Of a stretch of DNA of 64,000 bases, positions 55,861-64,000 are shown one piece after another. The notes beneath the pieces are model-generated. The model saw only the letters and a program-made list of their open reading frames with translations. It searched no databases and was not told where the DNA came from. Origin of the DNA: Euzebyella marina (GTDB lineage Bacteria; Bacteroidota; Bacteroidia; Flavobacteriales; Flavobacteriaceae); assembly GCF_014855515.1 (NCBI RefSeq), contig NZ_JACYFK010000003.1:62001-126000 (forward strand), read 5' to 3'. Each line of letters begins with the position of its first letter. The first letter of the stretch is position 1. Made by a program: the position numbers and the translations under genes.

Positions 55861-56406
55861 ATCCTTCCTATTTTAAGCAAATTAGAATAGCTGCTCATCG
55901 AGATATTTATACAGAATAACTCTAACGTTATAGTTAAATGTAAGTCGTTCATATTCATATTTATTACATACAGGCCCTTACTTTTTTATCGGATTTTTCG
56001 TACCAGTTGTCCCTTGTAACTTATTGATATACTTGGCGTAATCGACGAACGAAATAATCATTACTTCAAATTTTTAATCCTATACACTACATTTTAACCA
56101 ATACACAACAATTATTTTCCTGCGGCAGGCCTAAGATTAATTTTGTAATGTGCAATTGTGCCCTTTATCGAATAAATGGGTATCAAATGCATCCCCAAAT
56201 AAAATAACTTAACCGAACATAGTCAGGATTTGTAAAAATTCCTGATGTAAATGGCCAAAGGAATAAAGTATTCTTCACCATTTCGCAAACATTCGCTTTG
56301 TAATGTTCCGGTTAAAGATTGTATAAAATTGAATGAACCGACTTCTATAGAAAATTTTCTATAGAAGGTACCAACTAATCTTGAACCTACGACATAGCTC
56401 AAAGTA
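55861..56406. other. 546-base gap before the collagen-like gene
   Basis: No convincing gene on either strand. It holds a short CCTGC-G-GCAGG inverted repeat (56119-56129) and a perfect 26-bp palindrome (56342-56367). A weak -7-like TAATCTTG is at 56376-56383 without a -33 partner. The 83-codon minus frame over 56223-56474 runs into the signal-peptide codons of the next gene and is taken as a shadow. Confidence 0.6.
56342..56367. promoter_or_regulatory. Perfect 26-bp palindrome upstream of the giant collagen-like gene
   Basis: Two identical 10-bp palindromes TTCTATAGAA (56343-56352 and 56357-56366) are separated by AATT and flanked by C and G, so the full 26 bases are also one perfect palindrome. 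It sits 45 bases before the start codon, overlapping the place where a -33 box would be. It looks like a tandem operator; a hairpin in RNA is also possible. Confidence 0.6.
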
Positions 56407-56412
56407 ATGGCC

Positions 56413-59400
56413 ATGAAGAAAATCGTTTTAATCTTGTTGCTTTTTACCTCTGTGTATTCTTTTGCACAAACCACGGTTACTTTAGAAGATCAGTGTAATT
56501 GTGAGGTGTTAAGCGGAACAGATGTTACCGCCCCAGGAATGACAACTCCCAGTGGAGCTGATTTAGGTGACATTTATGTAAACACCGATACAGGTACCAT
56601 TTATTATTGGGATGGAAATTCGTGGGAGCTTACCTCTTCTGATGACCAGCAACTACAGGCTTTTACTTATAACAATGGTACAGGAGAACTTTCATTGACT
56701 TTAGAAGATGGTGGTACAATTTCAGTTGTATTACCACTTGAAACTGTAACCACATTTTCTTCAACTGTTCCTTTTGGCAACAATATTGGCGTTTATGAAA
56801 ATGAGAACGGAGATGTTGTAACCATTAATGAATCGATAACCAGCATTTCCGACAATGGTGACGGTAACGTAACCCTTGTCAACGAGGCGGGCAACAGTAT
56901 CACCGTAGCCAAGTCCGACATTACCGACTTGGGTGGCGGACTCTATCAATTCACCAACGGTGATGGCACTGATGTGACGATTGATACTAATGGAACGTCC
57001 ATCAGCAACGTAATTGCCGGTAACCGCATCGCTACGGTAACCGAAGCGGATGGCACTACCACCGATGTAAACGAAACGATTACTGATATTACAGGGACTT
57101 CTAACAGCGGAAACGAAATAGGTGTCTATCAAAAGGAGGATGGTACCACGGTTTCCATCCAGGAAAGTATTGTGAACATTACGGACAACGGTGACGGTAA
57201 CGTAACCCTTGTCAACGAGGCCGGCAACAGCATTACCGTAGCCAAATCCGACATCACCGATTTGGGTGGCGGACTGTACCAATTTACCAACGGCGACGGA
57301 ACGGATGTGACGATTGATACCAACGGTATGTCCATCAGCAACGTAATTACCGGTAACCGCATCGCCACGGTAACCGAGGCAGATGGAACCACAACTGATA
57401 TTGATGAAACAATAACAAGCATTACCGATAACGGCGATGGTAACGTAACGCTTGTCAACGAGGCCGGCAACAGCATTACCGTAGCCAAATCCGACATCAC
57501 CGATTTAGGTGGCGGACTCTATCAATTCACCAACGGCGATGGAACGGATGTGACGATTGATACCAACGGAATGTCCATCAGCAACGTAATTGCCGGTAAC
57601 CGCATCGCCACGGTAACCGAGGCGGATGGAACCACAACTGATATTGATGAAACAATAACGGATATCACCGGAACCTCCAACAGTGGAAACGAGATTGGTG
57701 TCTATCAAAAGGAGGATGGTACCACGGTTTCCATTCAGGAAAGTATTGTGAACATTACGGACAACGGTGACGGTAACGTAACCCTTGTCAACGAGGCCGG
57801 TAACAGTATTACCGTAGCCAAGTCCGACATAACCGATTTGGGTGGCGGACTGTATCAATTTACCAACGGTGATGGCACTGATGTGACGATTGATACCAAT
57901 GGTATGTCTATCAGCAATGTAATTGCCGGTAACCGCATCGCCACGGTCACGGAGGCGGATGGAACTACCACCGATGTAAACGAAACTATTACTTCCTTGA
58001 CCGATAACAATGACGGTACAGTAACATATACTACTGAGGATGGCACTTCACAAACAATTAATAAGTCTCAGTTAACAACTAATGGGGATGGTACTTACAC
58101 TTTTGATTCTGGTAACGGTACTCCAACTACTTTTGTTGGCACGGATAATCAAGATGCTTCCCAAGTTAATTTGGTCACTCCATTCGATATTGATGGAGAC
58201 ACTACTAATGAAACTACAGTTGAAGAAGCAATTTCTGCGCTAGCTTCAAGTAGTTCTGACAATCAACAAATAAGTAGTAGTGTAATTACCCCTAATGAAT
58301 TGGTCAATATTGCTTTGGAAAGAGGTGGCAATACTAACATTGATATTCGTGACGCGGATTCGTCGGACAGCAATGAAATACAGATTATCACTTCCAATGA
58401 TGGAACCGTCAATATTGCCCGTACCGTAAATGATTTTGACCTTTCAGTTGATGGTACCGAGACCTTAGTTAGTGGTGCGGGAATCAATTCGGTAACAGGT
58501 GATGGTTCAGCTGCTACTCCATATGTAATTACAGGAACGGAAGTAGATGGTAGCATCACAAATGAACTTTCTCAAGTAGGAGCAGGTACACCTATTGCAA
58601 CAGGTGCTACGGCTGCAAATACTGGAGAGACCTATGTAGATACGAACACAGGTCAATTATATGTCTGGGATGGTTCTTCATGGGCCCAAGTCGGTGGTAA
58701 TGCAACACCCGATGCTGACCCTGACCCAACGAACGAAATCACCGATGTCACGGACAACGGCAACGGAACAACGACCATTACCGACGTGAACGGTGGAAGC
58801 GTAACCGTTGATAATGACGGAGTGGATAATGTAGACGATGCCGACAACGACCCAACGAACGAAATTACAGATGTGACGGATAACGGCAACGGAACAACGA
58901 CCATTACCGATGTGAACGGTGGAAGCGTAACGGTTGATAATGACGGAGTCGATAACGTGGATGATGCCGATAACGACCCGACGAACGAAATCACCGATGT
59001 GACCGATAACGGCAACGGAACGACGACCATTACCGATGTGAACGGCGGAAGCGTAACCGTTGATAATGACGGAGTGGATAATGTAGACGATGCCGACAAC
59101 GACCCAACGAACGAGATTACCGATGTGACGGATAACGGCAACGGAACAACGACCATTACCGATGTGAACGGTGGAAGCGTAACGGTTGATAATGACGGAG
59201 TCGATAACGTAGATGATGCCGATAACGACCCAACGAACGAGATTACCGATGTGACGGATAACGGCAACGGAACAACGACCATTACCGATGTGAACGGTGG
59301 AAGCGTAACGGTTGATAATGACGGCGTCGATAATGTGGACGATGCGGACAACGACCCAACGAACGAAATCACCGATGTGACGGACAATGGCAACGGAACA

Positions 59401-62400
59401 ACGACCATTACCGATGTGAACGGTGGAAGCGTAACGGTTGATAATGACGGCGTCGATAATGTGGACGATGCAGACAACGACCCAACGAACGAAATCACCG
59501 ATGTGACGGACAATGGCAACGGAACAACGACCATTACCGATGTGAACGGTGGAAGCGTAACGGTTGATAATGACGGAGTCGATAACGTAGATGATGCCGA
59601 TAACGACCCAACGAATGAAATCACGGATGTTACCGATAACGGCAACGGAACAACGACCATTACCGATGTGAACGGTGGAAGCGTAACCGTTGATAATGAC
59701 GGAGTCGATAATGTGGACGATGCCGATAACGACCCAACGAACGAGATTACCGATGTTACCGACAACGGCAACGGAACAACTACGATCACCGATGTGAACG
59801 GCGGAAGCGTGACCGTTGATAATGATGGCGTTGATAACGTAGATGATGCCGATAACGACCCAACGAACGAGATTACCGATGTGACCGACAACGGCAACGG
59901 AACAACGACCATCACAGATGTAAATGGTGGAAGTGTAACGGTGGATAATGATGGCGTCGATAATGTGGACGATGCCGATAATGTAATAGGTAATGAGTAC
60001 AACACAGGTAGCGCAATTACAGCAGGAAGCCTTGAAATTACCGATGGAGGAGGTACCGAATCTGTTAATTTGATCAGTGGTGACGCTAATAATGATATTG
60101 CGGTCGGTTCAGATGGTGCATTGTATTTGAATGTTGCATCCGTTAGTATCGCCGAGACCAATACCAATCTTACCGACAACAATAACGGTACGGTTACCTA
60201 TGTGAATGAAAATGGAGTTTCACAAACAATTTCTAAATCTGAATTATCCGATAATGGTGACGGAACTTTCACCTTTAATAACGGTAATGGTACTCCTATT
60301 ACTTTCAATGGAACGGATAATGTAGACGATGCCGACAACGACCCAACGAACGAAATCACCGATGTGACGGATAACGGCAACGGAACAACTACTATCACCG
60401 ACGTGAACGGTGGAAGTGTTACCGTTGATAATGACGGAGTCGATAACGTAGATGATGCCGATAACGACCCAACGAACGAAATCACCGATGTGACGGACAA
60501 TGGCAACGGAACAACGACCATTACCGATGTGAACGGTGGAAGCGTAACGGTTGATAATGACGGCGTCGATAATGTGGACGATGCAGACAACGACCCAACG
60601 AACGAAATCACCGATGTGACGGACAATGGCAACGGAACAACGACCATTACCGATGTGAACGGTGGAAGCGTAACGGTTGATAATGACGGAGTCGATAACG
60701 TAGATGATGCCGATAACGACCCGACCAACGAGATTACCGATGTGACCGATAACGGCAACGGAACAACGACCATTACCGATGTAAATGGTGGAAGTGTTAC
60801 CGTTGATAATGACGGAATCGATAATGTGGATGATGCGGATAACGACCCAACGAACGAAATCACCGATGTGACGGACAACGGCAACGGAACAACGACCATT
60901 ACCGATGTGAACGGTGGAAGCGTAACGGTTGATAATGACGGAGTCGATAACGTGGATGATGCCGATAACGACCCGACCAATGAGATTACCGATGTGACCG
61001 ACAACGGCAACGGAACAACGACCATCACAGATGTAAATGGTGGAAGTGTAACGGTGGATAATGATGGCGTCGATAATGTGGATGATGCCGATAACGACCC
61101 AACAAACGAGATTGAATTACCTAGTGGAGGTAATAATGGTCAGGTGCTATCAACTGATGGAAGCGGAACTTATACTTGGGTAGATTCGGATTCAGGTCCA
61201 GCAGGTGCCGATGGAACAGACGGTAACGGTATTGTTTCTACAGTTGATAACGGAGATGGCACATTTACATTAAACTATTCAGACGGTTCAAGTTTTACAA
61301 CTTCGAATTTCACTGGTCCGCAAGGCCCGGCAGGTGCTGACGGAGCTACCGGCGCACAGGGTCCTCAGGGAGAGACAGGCCCTCAAGGTCCAGCAGGTGC
61401 AGATGGAGCAGACGGAGCAACAGGTCCACAAGGCCCCCAAGGCCCGGCAGGAGCGGACGGCGCTGACGGTGCGGTAGGCCCCCAGGGTCCCGCAGGACCC
61501 CAAGGTCCAGCAGGAGCAGACGGTGCAACAGGTCCACAAGGTCCCCAAGGTCCGGCAGGAGCAGACGGAGCAGATGGCGCAACAGGTCCACAAGGACCCC
61601 AAGGTCCAGCAGGTGCAGATGGAGCAGACGGAGCAACAGGTCCACAAGGCCCCCAAGGCCCGGCAGGAGCGGACGGCGCTGACGGTGCGGTAGGCCCCCA
61701 GGGTCCCGCAGGACCCCAAGGTCCAGCAGGAGCAGACGGTGCAACAGGTCCACAAGGTCCCCAAGGTCCGGCAGGAGCAGACGGAGCAGATGGCGCAACA
61801 GGTCCACAAGGACCCCAAGGTCCAGCAGGTGCAGATGGAGCAGACGGAGCAACAGGTCCACAAGGCCCCCAAGGCCCGGCAGGAGCGGACGGCGCTGACG
61901 GTGCGGTAGGCCCCCAGGGTCCCGCAGGACCCCAAGGTCCAGCAGGAGCAGACGGAGCGGACGGTGCAACAGGTCCACAAGGACCCCAAGGTCCAGCAGG
62001 AGCAGACGGTGCAACAGGTCCCCAAGGTCCCCAAGGTCCAGCAGGAGCAGATGGTGCAACAGGCGCACAAGGTCCCCAAGGCCCGGCAGGAGCGGACGGC
62101 GCTGACGGTGCAATAGGTCCACAAGGTCCCCAAGGTCCGGCAGGAGCAGACGGAGCAGATGGTGCAACAGGCCCACAAGGTCCCCAAGGTCCGGCAGGAG
62201 CAGACGGAGCAGATGGCGCAACAGGTCCACAAGGACCCCAAGGTCCAGCAGGTGCAGATGGAGCGGACGGTGCAACAGGTCCACAAGGCCCCCAAGGCCC
62301 GGCAGGAGCGGACGGCGCTGACGGTGCGGTAGGCCCCCAGGGTCCCGCAGGACCCCAAGGTCCAGCAGGAGCAGACGGAGCGGACGGTGCAACAGGTCCC

Positions 62401-64000
62401 CAAGGTCCCCAAGGTCCAGCAGGTGCTGATGGAGCTACCGGTGCACAGGGTCCACAAGGAGAAACAGGTCCTCAAGGTCCACAAGGAGAAACAGGCCCAC
62501 AAGGCCCAGCGGGAGCAGATGGTGCTACCGGTGCACAGGGTCCACAGGGAGAAACAGGTCCACAAGGCCCTCAAGGAGAAACAGGTCCTCAGGGTCCAGC
62601 AGGTGCTGATGGAGCTACTGGTGCACAGGGTCCACAAGGAGAGACAGGCCCACAGGGTCCACAGGGAGAAACAGGTCCACAAGGCCCGGCGGGAGCAGAT
62701 GGTGCTACCGGTGCACAGGGTCCACAAGGAGAAACAGGTCCACAAGGTCCAGCTGGAGCAGACGGAGCAACAGGTCCACAAGGTCCCCAAGGCCCAGCAG
62801 GAGCGGACGGCGCTGACGGTGCGGTAGGCCCCCAGGGTCCCGCAGGACCCCAAGGTCCAGCAGGAGCAGACGGAGCGGATGGTGCAACAGGTCCACAAGG
62901 ACCCCAAGGTCCAGCAGGAGCAGACGGTGCAACAGGTCCCCAAGGTCCCCAAGGTCCGGCAGGAGCTGACGGAGCAGATGGTGCAACAGGCGCACAAGGT
63001 CCCCAAGGCCCAGCAGGAGCGGACGGCGCTGACGGTGCGGTAGGCCCCCAGGGTCCCGCAGGACCCCAAGGTCCGGCAGGAGCAGACGGAGCAGATGGCG
63101 CAACAGGTCCCGCAGGTCCTCAAGGTCCAGCAGGTGCAGATGGAGCAGACGGTGCGGTAGGTCCACAGGGTCCCGCAGGCCCCCAAGGCCCGGCAGGAGC
63201 GGACGGCGCTGACGGAGCGGATGGTGCAACAGGCCCACAAGGACCCCAAGGTCCAGCAGGAGCAGACGGTGCAACAGGTCCCCAAGGTCCCCAAGGTCCG
63301 GCAGGAGCTGACGGAGCAGATGGTGCAACAGGCGCACAAGGTCCCCAAGGCCCAGCAGGAGCGGACGGCGCTGACGGTGCGGTAGGCCCCCAGGGTCCCG
63401 CAGGACCCCAAGGTCCGGCAGGAGCAGACGGAGCAGATGGCGCAACAGGTCCCGCAGGTCCTCAAGGTCCAGCAGGTGCAGATGGAGCAGACGGTGCGGT
63501 AGGTCCACAGGGTCCCGCAGGCCCCCAAGGCCCGGCAGGAGCGGACGGCGCTGACGGAGCGGATGGTGCAACAGGCCCACAAGGACCCCAAGGCCCAGCA
63601 GGTGCTGATGGTGCTACAGGTCCTCAAGGTCCACAAGGTCCTGCGGGAGCTGATGGAAACGGTATAGCATCCATAGTGGATAATGGAAATGGTACTTTCA
63701 CCATAACCTATACCAACGGAGCTACATTTACTTCTTCAGATTTAACTGGTCCGCAAGGTCCAGCTGGAGCAGACGGTGCAGATGGTGCAACAGGTCCTCA
63801 AGGTCCTCAAGGTCCTGCAGGTGATCCTGCCAGTGATGATCAGACGCTTTCAACCAATAATAGCCCAGGAGATATTTCAATTTCAGGAGGTAATAATATC
63901 ACTTTAAATGTGAATGACGCCGATTCTGTAGTAGGCAATGAATATAATAACAGCTTTAGTGTAGTTGGTACCAACCTCAGATTAACAGATGGAGGTGGTA
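56413..64000 (+). CDS. Giant secreted collagen-like repeat protein, 3' end outside window
   Basis: Open from ATG 56413 ([19 protein letters not shown], a clear signal peptide) to the window end, at least 2,529 residues. ATG 56407 is in frame two codons upstream, with a stop just before. Order by residue: a short module [19 protein letters not shown] (50-68), seen again near 740-757; a duplicated 192-residue unit (147-530); a spacer; ten 42-residue repeats (771-1190); a spacer; six more (1310-1561); 260 uninterrupted Gly-X-Y triplets (1635-2414), mostly GPQ, GPA, GAD and GAT; then [14 protein letters not shown] and a second short collagen stretch. The X-Y positions have Asp and Glu but no Lys or Arg. 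Predicted to be exported and to form a triple-helical stalk or fibre. Neither a membrane anchor nor a T9SS signal can be judged because the end is missing. A phage tail fibre is less likely: there is a signal peptide and no phage gene nearby. Confidence 0.9.
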   Translation, partial: MKKIVLILLLFTSVYSFAQTTVTLEDQCNCEVLSGTDVTAPGMTTPSGADLGDIYVNTDTGTIYYWDGNSWELTSSDDQQLQAFTYNNGTGELSLTLEDGGTISVVLPLETVTTFSSTVPFGNNIGVYENENGDVVTINESITSISDNGDGNVTLVNEAGNSITVAKSDITDLGGGLYQFTNGDGTDVTIDTNGTSISNVIAGNRIATVTEADGTTTDVNETITDITGTSNSGNEIGVYQKEDGTTVSIQESIVNITDNGDGNVTLVNEAGNSITVAKSDITDLGGGLYQFTNGDGTDVTIDTNGMSISNVITGNRIATVTEADGTTTDIDETITSITDNGDGNVTLVNEAGNSITVAKSDITDLGGGLYQFTNGDGTDVTIDTNGMSISNVIAGNRIATVTEADGTTTDIDETITDITGTSNSGNEIGVYQKEDGTTVSIQESIVNITDNGDGNVTLVNEAGNSITVAKSDITDLGGGLYQFTNGDGTDVTIDTNGMSISNVIAGNRIATVTEADGTTTDVNETITSLTDNNDGTVTYTTEDGTSQTINKSQLTTNGDGTYTFDSGNGTPTTFVGTDNQDASQVNLVTPFDIDGDTTNETTVEEAISALASSSSDNQQISSSVITPNELVNIALERGGNTNIDIRDADSSDSNEIQIITSNDGTVNIARTVNDFDLSVDGTETLVSGAGINSVTGDGSAATPYVITGTEVDGSITNELSQVGAGTPIATGATAANTGETYVDTNTGQLYVWDGSSWAQVGGNATPDADPDPTNEITDVTDNGNGTTTITDVNGGSVTVDNDGVDNVDDADNDPTNEITDVTDNGNGTTTITDVNGGSVTVDNDGVDNVDDADNDPTNEITDVTDNGNGTTTITDVNGGSVTVDNDGVDNVDDADNDPTNEITDVTDNGNGTTTITDVNGGSVTVDNDGVDNVDDADNDPTNEITDVTDNGNGTTTITDVNGGSVTVDNDGVDNVDDADNDPTNEITDVTDNGNGTTTITDVNGGSVTVDNDGVDNVDDADNDPTNEITDVTDNGNGTTTITDVNGGSVTVDNDGVDNVDDADNDPTNEITDVTDNGNGTTTITDVNGGSVTVDNDGVDNVDDADNDPTNEITDVTDNGNGTTTITDVNGGSVTVDNDGVDNVDDADNDPTNEITDVTDNGNGTTTITDVNGGSVTVDNDGVDNVDDADNVIGNEYNTGSAITAGSLEITDGGGTESVNLISGDANNDIAVGSDGALYLNVASVSIAETNTNLTDNNNGTVTYVNENGVSQTISKSELSDNGDGTFTFNNGNGTPITFNGTDNVDDADNDPTNEITDVTDNGNGTTTITDVNGGSVTVDNDGVDNVDDADNDPTNEITDVTDNGNGTTTITDVNGGSVTVDNDGVDNVDDADNDPTNEITDVTDNGNGTTTITDVNGGSVTVDNDGVDNVDDADNDPTNEITDVTDNGNGTTTITDVNGGSVTVDNDGIDNVDDADNDPTNEITDVTDNGNGTTTITDVNGGSVTVDNDGVDNVDDADNDPTNEITDVTDNGNGTTTITDVNGGSVTVDNDGVDNVDDADNDPTNEIELPSGGNNGQVLSTDGSGTYTWVDSDSGPAGADGTDGNGIVSTVDNGDGTFTLNYSDGSSFTTSNFTGPQGPAGADGATGAQGPQGETGPQGPAGADGADGATGPQGPQGPAGADGADGAVGPQGPAGPQGPAGADGATGPQGPQGPAGADGADGATGPQGPQGPAGADGADGATGPQGPQGPAGADGADGAVGPQGPAGPQGPAGADGATGPQGPQGPAGADGADGATGPQGPQGPAGADGADGATGPQGPQGPAGADGADGAVGPQGPAGPQGPAGADGADGATGPQGPQGPAGADGATGPQGPQGPAGADGATGAQGPQGPAGADGADGAIGPQGPQGPAGADGADGATGPQGPQGPAGADGADGATGPQGPQGPAGADGADGATGPQGPQGPAGADGADGAVGPQGPAGPQGPAGADGADGATGPQGPQGPAGADGATGAQGPQGETGPQGPQGETGPQGPAGADGATGAQGPQGETGPQGPQGETGPQGPAGADGATGAQGPQGETGPQGPQGETGPQGPAGADGATGAQGPQGETGPQGPAGADGATGPQGPQGPAGADGADGAVGPQGPAGPQGPAGADGADGATGPQGPQGPAGADGATGPQGPQGPAGADGADGATGAQGPQGPAGADGADGAVGPQGPAGPQGPAGADGADGATGPAGPQGPAGADGADGAVGPQGPAGPQGPAGADGADGADGATGPQGPQGPAGADGATGPQGPQGPAGADGADGATGAQGPQGPAGADGADGAVGPQGPAGPQGPAGADGADGATGPAGPQGPAGADGADGAVGPQGPAGPQGPAGADGADGADGATGPQGPQGPAGADGATGPQGPQGPAGADGNGIASIVDNGNGTFTITYTNGATFTSSDLTGPQGPAGADGADGATGPQGPQGPAGDPASDDQTLSTNNSPGDISISGGNNITLNVNDADSVVGNEYNNSFSVVGTNLRLTDGGG
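56851..58002 (+). repeat. Two 576-bp tandem units, each a 333-bp plus a 243-bp half
   Basis: The motif [20 protein letters not shown] recurs at 56851, 57184, 57427 and 57760, with spacings 333, 243 and 333, and a degenerate next copy at 58003. The long halves carry an extra segment with [17 protein letters not shown]. The DNA is highly similar between units. Confidence 0.9.
58723..59982 (+). repeat. Ten tandem 126-bp repeats (42 aa each)
   Basis: Units begin with GAC CCA/CCG ACG AAC at 58723, 58849, 58975, 59101, 59227, 59353, 59479, 59605, 59731 and 59857, at exact 126-base spacing. Each encodes [15 protein letters not shown], then [20 protein letters not shown] and a NVDDADN end. Protein copies are essentially identical; DNA copies differ mostly at third positions, and some neighbours are nearly identical. 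Confidence 0.95.
60340..61095 (+). repeat. Six more 126-bp repeats of the same family
   Basis: Units begin at 60340, 60466, 60592, 60718, 60844 and 60970, exact 126-base spacing. They encode the same 42-residue unit as the first block; one copy has Ile for Val (DNDGIDNV). A 357-base spacer separates the blocks. Confidence 0.95.
61315..63654 (+). repeat. Collagen-like region, 260 consecutive Gly-X-Y triplets
   Basis: Every third codon is Gly over 2,340 bases with no break. Higher-order copies are visible: a 216-bp period (61387, 61603, 61819) and a 342-bp duplication (62959 and 63301). The GC content is well above that of the neighbourhood because of Gly, Pro and Ala codons. Confidence 0.96.

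Noticed and set aside
56223-56474. 83-codon minus-strand frame before the collagen-like gene
   Set aside because: It overlaps the signal-peptide codons and the palindrome; no recognisable features.
58653-60182. Long minus-strand open frame of 509 codons made of repeats
   Set aside because: It is the antisense shadow of the 126-bp repeats. The repeat codons have no stop on the opposite strand, so each copy stays open. The plus frame has a signal peptide and meaningful domains.
60198-61028. Minus-strand frame of 276 codons
   Set aside because: Shadow of the second 126-bp repeat block.
58723-61095. CRISPR array, because of evenly spaced repeats
   Set aside because: The units are contiguous 126-bp coding repeats without unique spacers, and there are no cas genes.
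61288-63636. Minus-strand frame of 782 codons rich in Cys, Trp, Thr and Leu, and other open frames over the same bases
   Set aside because: Antisense or shifted reading of the Gly-X-Y region. The plus frame shows perfect Gly periodicity.
56413-64000. Prophage tail fibre, since tail fibres often have collagen-like repeats
   Set aside because: The protein has a signal peptide, the neighbours are surface proteins, and no phage structural, lysis or integrase gene was seen. XerC at 19998-20888 is chromosomal in context.

Overview
The window looks like a chromosomal segment from a marine-type member of the Flavobacteriaceae (Bacteroidota). The evidence is: promoters of the Bacteroidota type (TTTG, about 19 bases, TAnnTTTG); almost no Shine-Dalgarno sequences except one very strong one before rpsU; a SusD-family lipoprotein; a PorP/SprF protein; a type B type-IX-secretion (T9SS) C-terminal domain; and very large Calx-beta and collagen-like exoproteins. 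The genus cannot be fixed from sequence alone; a Maribacter/Zobellia-like lineage is only a guess.

Layout. 1-882: 3' end of ppc. 1051-2769: an orphan SusD-like lipoprotein. 10205-3097 (minus): a complete tryptophan operon in the order leader peptide, trpE, trpG, trpD, trpC, trpF, trpB, trpA, with a DinB-family gene added at the end. It has a consensus promoter and an attenuator whose 18-residue leader peptide carries three consecutive Trp codons. 12103-10392 (minus): a MarR regulator, nitroreductase, YceI operon. 12293-19539 (plus): rhodanese, DUF2851, PspC, a RCK-gated K+ channel, an AGCS symporter with extra N-terminal domains, a helix-hairpin-helix protein and an acyl-CoA dehydrogenase. 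19668-34820 (plus): rpsU, xerC, hpf, tRNA-Thr/Tyr/Gly/Thr, tuf, tRNA-Trp, secE, nusG, rplK, rplA, rplJ, rplL, rpoB, rpoC and DUF3467. The order from tRNA-Thr to rpoC is the classical bacterial one. 36453-34864 (minus): prfC.

36841-64000 (plus) is the accessory part, an island for surface proteins of about 27 kb. It starts with an operon of a calcium-binding (thrombospondin-3-like) type B T9SS cargo, a PorP/SprF protein and an OmpA/TPR protein. Three giant secreted proteins follow: two near full-length paralogues with Calx-beta, SdrD-B-like and beta-helix regions, and one with C-type lectin, PA14 and Ig-like domains. All three lack a recognisable standard T9SS domain but end in the same short basic tail, close to ITNRRITYRVKKN.

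The last gene starts at 56413 and is still open at the window end (more than 2,529 residues). It has a signal peptide, a duplicated 192-residue unit, ten and then six tandem 42-residue repeats, and 260 uninterrupted Gly-X-Y triplets (780 residues). A stretch of 1,247 residues contains no Lys or Arg. This island is the most unusual content and is best read as a secreted adhesive or fibrous surface system. That function is inferred; the domains and repeats are read directly.
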